NCBI GenBank assembly: GCA_017935825.1
Contig: JAGBGW010000239.1
Span: 1-9,013 of the forward strand
DNA from: Clostridia bacterium
Lineage (GTDB): Bacteria > Bacillota > Clostridia > Christensenellales > Maliibacteriaceae
Direction of reading: 5' to 3'
Length of the DNA stretch: 9,013 nucleotides
A program made the position numbers and the translations under genes. Shown piece after piece: positions 6,175 through 9,013 of the stretch. Position 1 is the first letter of the stretch, and each line of letters opens with the position of its first letter. The notes under the pieces were generated by a model. The model did no database searches and was not told the DNA's origin. It was given only the letters and a program-made list of their open reading frames with translations.

Positions 6175-7881
6175 TTACTTGATTGTTGTCATATCAAACT
6201 CATCCAGATACCTGTTTGCGGTATTTGCCACGTCGCGAAGGGCGTTCTCATCGAAAGGAACGTTCAATTCTGCGGACTGGACAAGCTCACGGTAGTTCTT
6301 GGTGCCTGCGTGGGAGACGAGGGTCATATAGCGAGCCCATGCATCCTTCTGGTCTGCTTGCGCTGCTGCCCAGAACTGCAGTGCAATGCTCTGTGCAAGG
6401 CAGTAGTCGATGTAGTAGAAGGGGCGCTCGTAGATGTGGTGCTGTCTCTGCCAGCCCTTTGCCTCGCCGTAGAATGCAAGCCCGTCGTCAAGACGCACCC
6501 AGGGCATGTAGATACCGAGAAGCTTTCTCCAGATATCGTGGCGCTCGGCAGGGGTGCAGGCGGCATTCTCATAGACCTCATGCTGGAAGTGATCCACCAT
6601 GGTGCCGTAGGGGATGAACGTCAATGCATCTGCCAGATGGCTGAAGCGGAACTTGTTTGCCTCCTCACCGAAGAAGCGCTCCGCCCAGGGCCAGGAGAAG
6701 AACTCCATGCTCATGGAGTGGATCTCGCAGGATTCCAAGCCCGGCCAGCACAGCGCACGGGGACGGACACCGCGTGCCATGTAGGATGCAAATGCGTGAC
6801 CTGCCTCGTGGGTCATGACCTCCACATCGCCCGAGGTGCCGTTGAAGTTTGCAAAGATGAAAGGTGCATCGTAAGTGCCAAGGTCGGTGCAGAAGCCGCC
6901 GCCGCTTTTACCCTTCTTTGCAAGGACGTCCAGCAGGTCGTATTCGTAGAGGAAGTCGATAAATTCGGCAGTTTCTTCGGACAGGTCGTGATAGAATGCC
7001 TTTGCTTCGCGAAGGATATCGTCGGCCGTACCGCAGGGCTTTGCATTGCCCGAACGGAAGTTCAGCGCCATGTCGTTGAAACTGAGGGGATAGGGCACAC
7101 CAAGGCGCTGGGCCTGTGCTTTATACAGGCGGTCTGCAAGGGGCACGATGTGGCGGATAACACCTGCGCGGAATGCAGCTACGTCGTCCTTGTCGTAGCA
7201 GTTGCGCTGCATGCGGCAGTAGCCAAGCTCCACGAAATTGTCGTAGCCAAGCTTCTTTGCCATGCGGTCGCGGACGCGTACCAGCTCGTCGTAGAGGCGG
7301 TCCAGTTCCTCGCCATGCTCGGTGTAGAATGCGGCTTCTGCCTCCCATGCGGCGCGGCGGACGTTGTCGTCTGCGCTCTGCTTGAAGGGCGTCATCTGGG
7401 CAAGGGTACGGGGCTGTCCCTCAAAGGGAATTTGTGCGGAAGCAAGGAGCTTATCATACTCGGTGCAAAGGCGGTTTTCCAGCTGCAGATCCTCGATAAT
7501 CTCAGGTGAGAAGCTCTTCAGCTCCAGCTCCATGTTGACAAAAAGCAGTGCGCCGTATTCTTCCTCCAGCTGCTTGCGCCAGGGAGAATCCACAAGGATC
7601 TGTGCCCAGCGCTGGGAGTACTCCTGAAGACGGGGACTTTCCTCGTCGATGAACTCCACTTCTTTGTCATAGAATTCGTCGGCGGTGTCCAGCTGGTGGC
7701 GCACATAGGCAAGGGTGCAGGGGGTGTTGAACTCTGCGCTCAGTTCATCAAAGGCAAGGAAAATTTCCTTTGCCTCTGCATACGTTTTTGCAGCCTGCAT
7801 TTTGTCACAAAGTTCGTTCATTTGCAGCATGACCGCCTCAATATCGGGGCGGTCATACGGCATCTGAGAGAATTTAAGCAT
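6175..7881 (-). CDS. pepF: M3 family oligoendopeptidase (PepF-like zinc metallopeptidase)
   Basis: A 568-residue cytosolic zinc peptidase of MEROPS family M3 (oligoendopeptidase F / thimet oligopeptidase group), which cuts short peptides internally. The zinc site is visible. HEAGH at 358-362 gives His358 and His362 as ligands and Glu359 as the catalytic base. Glu386, 28 residues after the first His in ESCEIHSMSME (383-393), fits the third ligand. YERPFYYIDYCLAQ (484-497) matches the conserved C-terminal Tyr-rich segment that lines the active site in M3 enzymes. The length is normal for the Clostridia members, which lack extra domains. There is no signal peptide. The start at 7881 has AAAGGA 9 bases upstream. 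No clear promoter is seen in 7882-7934, so it may be read together with uppP through the hairpin array or from a weak local promoter. Confidence 0.95.
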   Translation of the reverse strand: MLKFSQMPYDRPDIEAVMLQMNELCDKMQAAKTYAEAKEIFLAFDELSAEFNTPCTLAYVRHQLDTADEFYDKEVEFIDEESPRLQEYSQRWAQILVDSPWRKQLEEEYGALLFVNMELELKSFSPEIIEDLQLENRLCTEYDKLLASAQIPFEGQPRTLAQMTPFKQSADDNVRRAAWEAEAAFYTEHGEELDRLYDELVRVRDRMAKKLGYDNFVELGYCRMQRNCYDKDDVAAFRAGVIRHIVPLADRLYKAQAQRLGVPYPLSFNDMALNFRSGNAKPCGTADDILREAKAFYHDLSEETAEFIDFLYEYDLLDVLAKKGKSGGGFCTDLGTYDAPFIFANFNGTSGDVEVMTHEAGHAFASYMARGVRPRALCWPGLESCEIHSMSMEFFSWPWAERFFGEEANKFRFSHLADALTFIPYGTMVDHFQHEVYENAACTPAERHDIWRKLLGIYMPWVRLDDGLAFYGEAKGWQRQHHIYERPFYYIDYCLAQSIALQFWAAAQADQKDAWARYMTLVSHAGTKNYRELVQSAELNVPFDENALRDVANTANRYLDEFDMTTIK

Positions 7882-7934
7882 GTTGTTTCATCCTTTCAGA
7901 TAAAATATTTACATTTTAAAAATCCAATGGGATT

Positions 7935-8099
7935 ATGAAGGGGGGTACCCCTTCATGTAACATCCGGCTTCGGCGGCATGTACGCCGAAACGGAGAAAAC
8001 CGGAGGTTTTCATTCTGTTATACTTTCCCGCCCGGGAGCCCGAATGGGCGAGAGGGAAAGTATGTAAAACTCGAGCAAGTGGCGGAGCCACTTGTTCGA
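7935..8099. repeat. Array of five consecutive stem-loops
   Basis: The gap between uppP and the peptidase gene is almost wholly inverted repeats. H1 is 7935-7956: a 9-bp stem ATGAAGGGG/CCCCTTCAT with loop GGTA. H2 is 7964-7993: TTCGGCG (7969-7975) with CGCCGAA (7983-7989), plus outer CCG/CGG. H3 is 7995-8011: GAAAACC/GGTTTTC with loop GGA. H4 is 8020-8063: a 10-bp outer stem ATACTTTCCC/GGGAAAGTAT with an inner GCCC-GAAT-GGGC hairpin. H5 is 8071-8099: a 13-bp stem with one G-U pair and loop GGA. Spacers are only 7, 1, 8 and 7 bases. There is no credible ORF with a ribosome site. It could be a mosaic of dispersed palindromic elements, a structured 3' UTR, or a structured RNA; the sequence alone does not decide. 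Confidence 0.8.
8064..8099 (-). terminator. Possible terminator after uppP
   Basis: The fifth stem-loop (13 bp, 8071-8083 with 8087-8099) lies directly after the uppP stop codon at 8101-8103. On the minus strand it is followed by GTTTTACATAC, a short and broken U-tract. The stem is very strong but the tail is weak, so termination may be partial, or the hairpin may instead protect the 3' end of the mRNA. Confidence 0.4.
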
Positions 8100-8100
8100 A

Positions 8101-8889
8101 TCAAAGGAAACCAATGAATTGACCTGCAATGGTGACGATGCCGATCAGGATCATGTAGTAGGAGAAGTAACGAAGACCGTTTTTCTTCAGCACCAGATTC
8201 AGAAGGCCGATTGCAAAGTAGCCGGAAACTGCGGCAGCCAGCATACCCAGCAGCATACCGGGGATGGATACGCCCACAAGCCCCTGTTCCAATACATCGG
8301 GAACTTCCAGCACAGTGGAACCGACGATTGCAATTGCGCTCATCAGCATGGAGAATTTGCCTGCTTCTTTTCGGTCAAGCCCCTGGCTGACTGCAGCTGC
8401 AATGGTGCTGCCGCTTCTGGAAATGCCGGGGAAGATGGCAAATGCCTGTGCAAGACCGATAAACAGTGCATCGATCCAGTTCATCTTATCCAGCGTACGG
8501 GGGTATTTGTTGCTCGCCACGCGTTCGCTTAAGAAAAGAACCACTGCAGTGATCAGGAAGCATACGCCAAGGAATTTGCCGCCGAAGGCTGCCTCGATGG
8601 CATCGCCAAGCAGCACTGCCACAATAACGGCAGGCACGGTTGCGATGATCAGCATATACGTAAGCTTCTGGAAGGGCTTTTTCAAAAGTGCCAGAATGTC
8701 ACGCCAGTAGTATGCGCATACTGCAACCAAAGTACCCACATGCAGCATGATGTTGAAGAAGAAAAGTTCTTCCGTCTGCACATTCATCAGTTTTTCCGTC
8801 AGCACAAGATGACCGGAGGAACTGACGGGCAAAAACTCCGTCATGCCCTGTACAAGACCCAGAATAATGCTTTGTAAAATCGTAAGCAT
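8101..8889 (-). CDS. uppP: Undecaprenyl-diphosphatase UppP (BacA)
   Basis: A 262-residue polytopic membrane enzyme that removes one phosphate from undecaprenyl diphosphate, regenerating the lipid carrier for peptidoglycan and other surface polymers. Loss of the carrier pool underlies bacitracin sensitivity, hence the name BacA. Motif 1 is at the N-terminus: Q14-x3-E18 within QGMTEFLPVSSSGH (14-27), giving the acidic pair, the Ser run and His27. Motif 2, PGISRSGST (154-162), carries the catalytic-site Arg158. About eight hydrophobic segments are visible. The length is typical. The start at 8889 has AGGAGG 8 bases upstream. It lies 36 bases after the stop of an upstream minus-strand gene with no terminator between, so the two are probably in one operon whose promoter is outside the window. 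Confidence 0.97.
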   Translation of the reverse strand: MLTILQSIILGLVQGMTEFLPVSSSGHLVLTEKLMNVQTEELFFFNIMLHVGTLVAVCAYYWRDILALLKKPFQKLTYMLIIATVPAVIVAVLLGDAIEAAFGGKFLGVCFLITAVVLFLSERVASNKYPRTLDKMNWIDALFIGLAQAFAIFPGISRSGSTIAAAVSQGLDRKEAGKFSMLMSAIAIVGSTVLEVPDVLEQGLVGVSIPGMLLGMLAAAVSGYFAIGLLNLVLKKNGLRYFSYYMILIGIVTIAGQFIGFL

Positions 8890-8925
8890 GAAAAATGCCT
8901 CCTGAAATAAAATATTCGATGTGGT

Positions 8926-9013
8926 TTATTCGTCCGCTTTAAGGCGTGCGTAGGGGTCGACCTTGCAGATACGCTCGCGCACGATGCAGTAGACCTCATT
9001 TCGTCCCACCACC
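8926..9013 (-). CDS. C-terminal end of an unrecognised protein, cut by window edge
   Basis: On the minus strand an open frame runs in from the right edge and ends at TAA (8926-8928). Its last 28 residues read VVGRNEVYCIVRERI, then CKVDPYARLKADE. I cannot assign a family from so little. The frame is supported by its continuity to the edge, by a codon style like the neighbours, and by the tight 36-base gap to the uppP start with a clean ribosome site between. The remainder lies beyond 9013. Confidence 0.6.
   Translation of the reverse strand, partial: VVGRNEVYCIVRERICKVDPYARLKADE

Noticed and set aside
6310..7509. A 399-codon open frame on the plus strand opposite the M3 peptidase
   Set aside because: It is an antisense shadow created by third-position G/C bias. 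The zinc-site motif HEAGH and the family length are on the minus strand.
7882..7934. A promoter for the M3 peptidase (TAAAAT or TATTTT with TTGGAT)
   Set aside because: No pair of boxes has acceptable spacing. The region is simply A+T-rich, so I do not call one.
8019..8024. TATACT as a plus-strand -10 box in the hairpin array
   Set aside because: There is no -35 match 16-18 bases upstream and no plus-strand gene to drive. The bases are part of the H4 stem.
7995..8099. GGA-loop hairpins as CsrA-type binding sites
   Set aside because: The GGA loops are on the plus strand, whereas both flanking genes are transcribed on the minus strand, where the loops read TCC. No CsrA gene or plus-strand promoter is visible.
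8086..8106. TTGTTCGAATC resembling a tRNA T-loop
   Set aside because: No acceptor, D or anticodon arm can be fitted around it, and the bases are part of the H5 stem and the uppP 3' end.
7935..8117. A 60-codon plus-strand frame across the hairpin array
   Set aside because: It has no ribosome site, its composition is set by the palindromes, and it overlaps the uppP stop.

Overview
The window looks like chromosomal DNA from a low-to-mid G+C Gram-positive anaerobe, most likely class Clostridia and perhaps the Oscillospirales. The reasons are strong AGGAGG-type ribosome binding sites, consensus sigma-A-like promoters, and the family mix: an M3 oligoendopeptidase of about 570 residues, a DegV fatty-acid-binding protein, an Mrp ATPase with an N-terminal Cys cluster, and an AI-2E/YtvI-type membrane protein. 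The intergenic hairpin repeats also resemble those I remember from gut Clostridia. That placement is inference from style; no rRNA or other marker gene is present.

Layout. An RsmF-like rRNA m5C methyltransferase (plus strand, cut by the left edge) ends at 1334 and shares a perfectly palindromic terminator with a convergent AI-2E family membrane protein (minus, 1375-2574). Next is mrp, an Fe-S/P-loop ATPase (minus, 2742-3596), with its own terminator. The gap 3597-3793 is a divergent promoter region: one promoter fires left into mrp, the other right into a probable two-gene operon of a 109-residue membrane protein (3794-4123) and a DegV/FakB-like fatty-acid-binding protein (4160-5047). A convergent, repeat-rich gap (5048-5218) separates degV from an unrecognised 282-residue membrane protein (minus, 5219-6067), which has its own promoter and A+T-rich 5' half. 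Then come a pepF-like M3 metallopeptidase (minus, 6175-7881), a 165-bp run of five consecutive stem-loops (7935-8099), uppP undecaprenyl-diphosphatase (minus, 8101-8889), and the last 28 codons of an unrecognised minus-strand gene running off the right edge.

How the genes relate. Most are single-gene or two-gene housekeeping units: rRNA modification, Fe-S cluster handling, exogenous fatty-acid use, peptide turnover, and recycling of the cell-wall lipid carrier. I see no defence island, phage, IS element, CRISPR array, tRNA or rRNA. The parts not explained by known families are the five-hairpin array, the composite repeat between degV and the 282-residue gene, that gene itself, and the small membrane protein ahead of degV with its hairpin-bearing leader. 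I found no convincing new multi-gene system.
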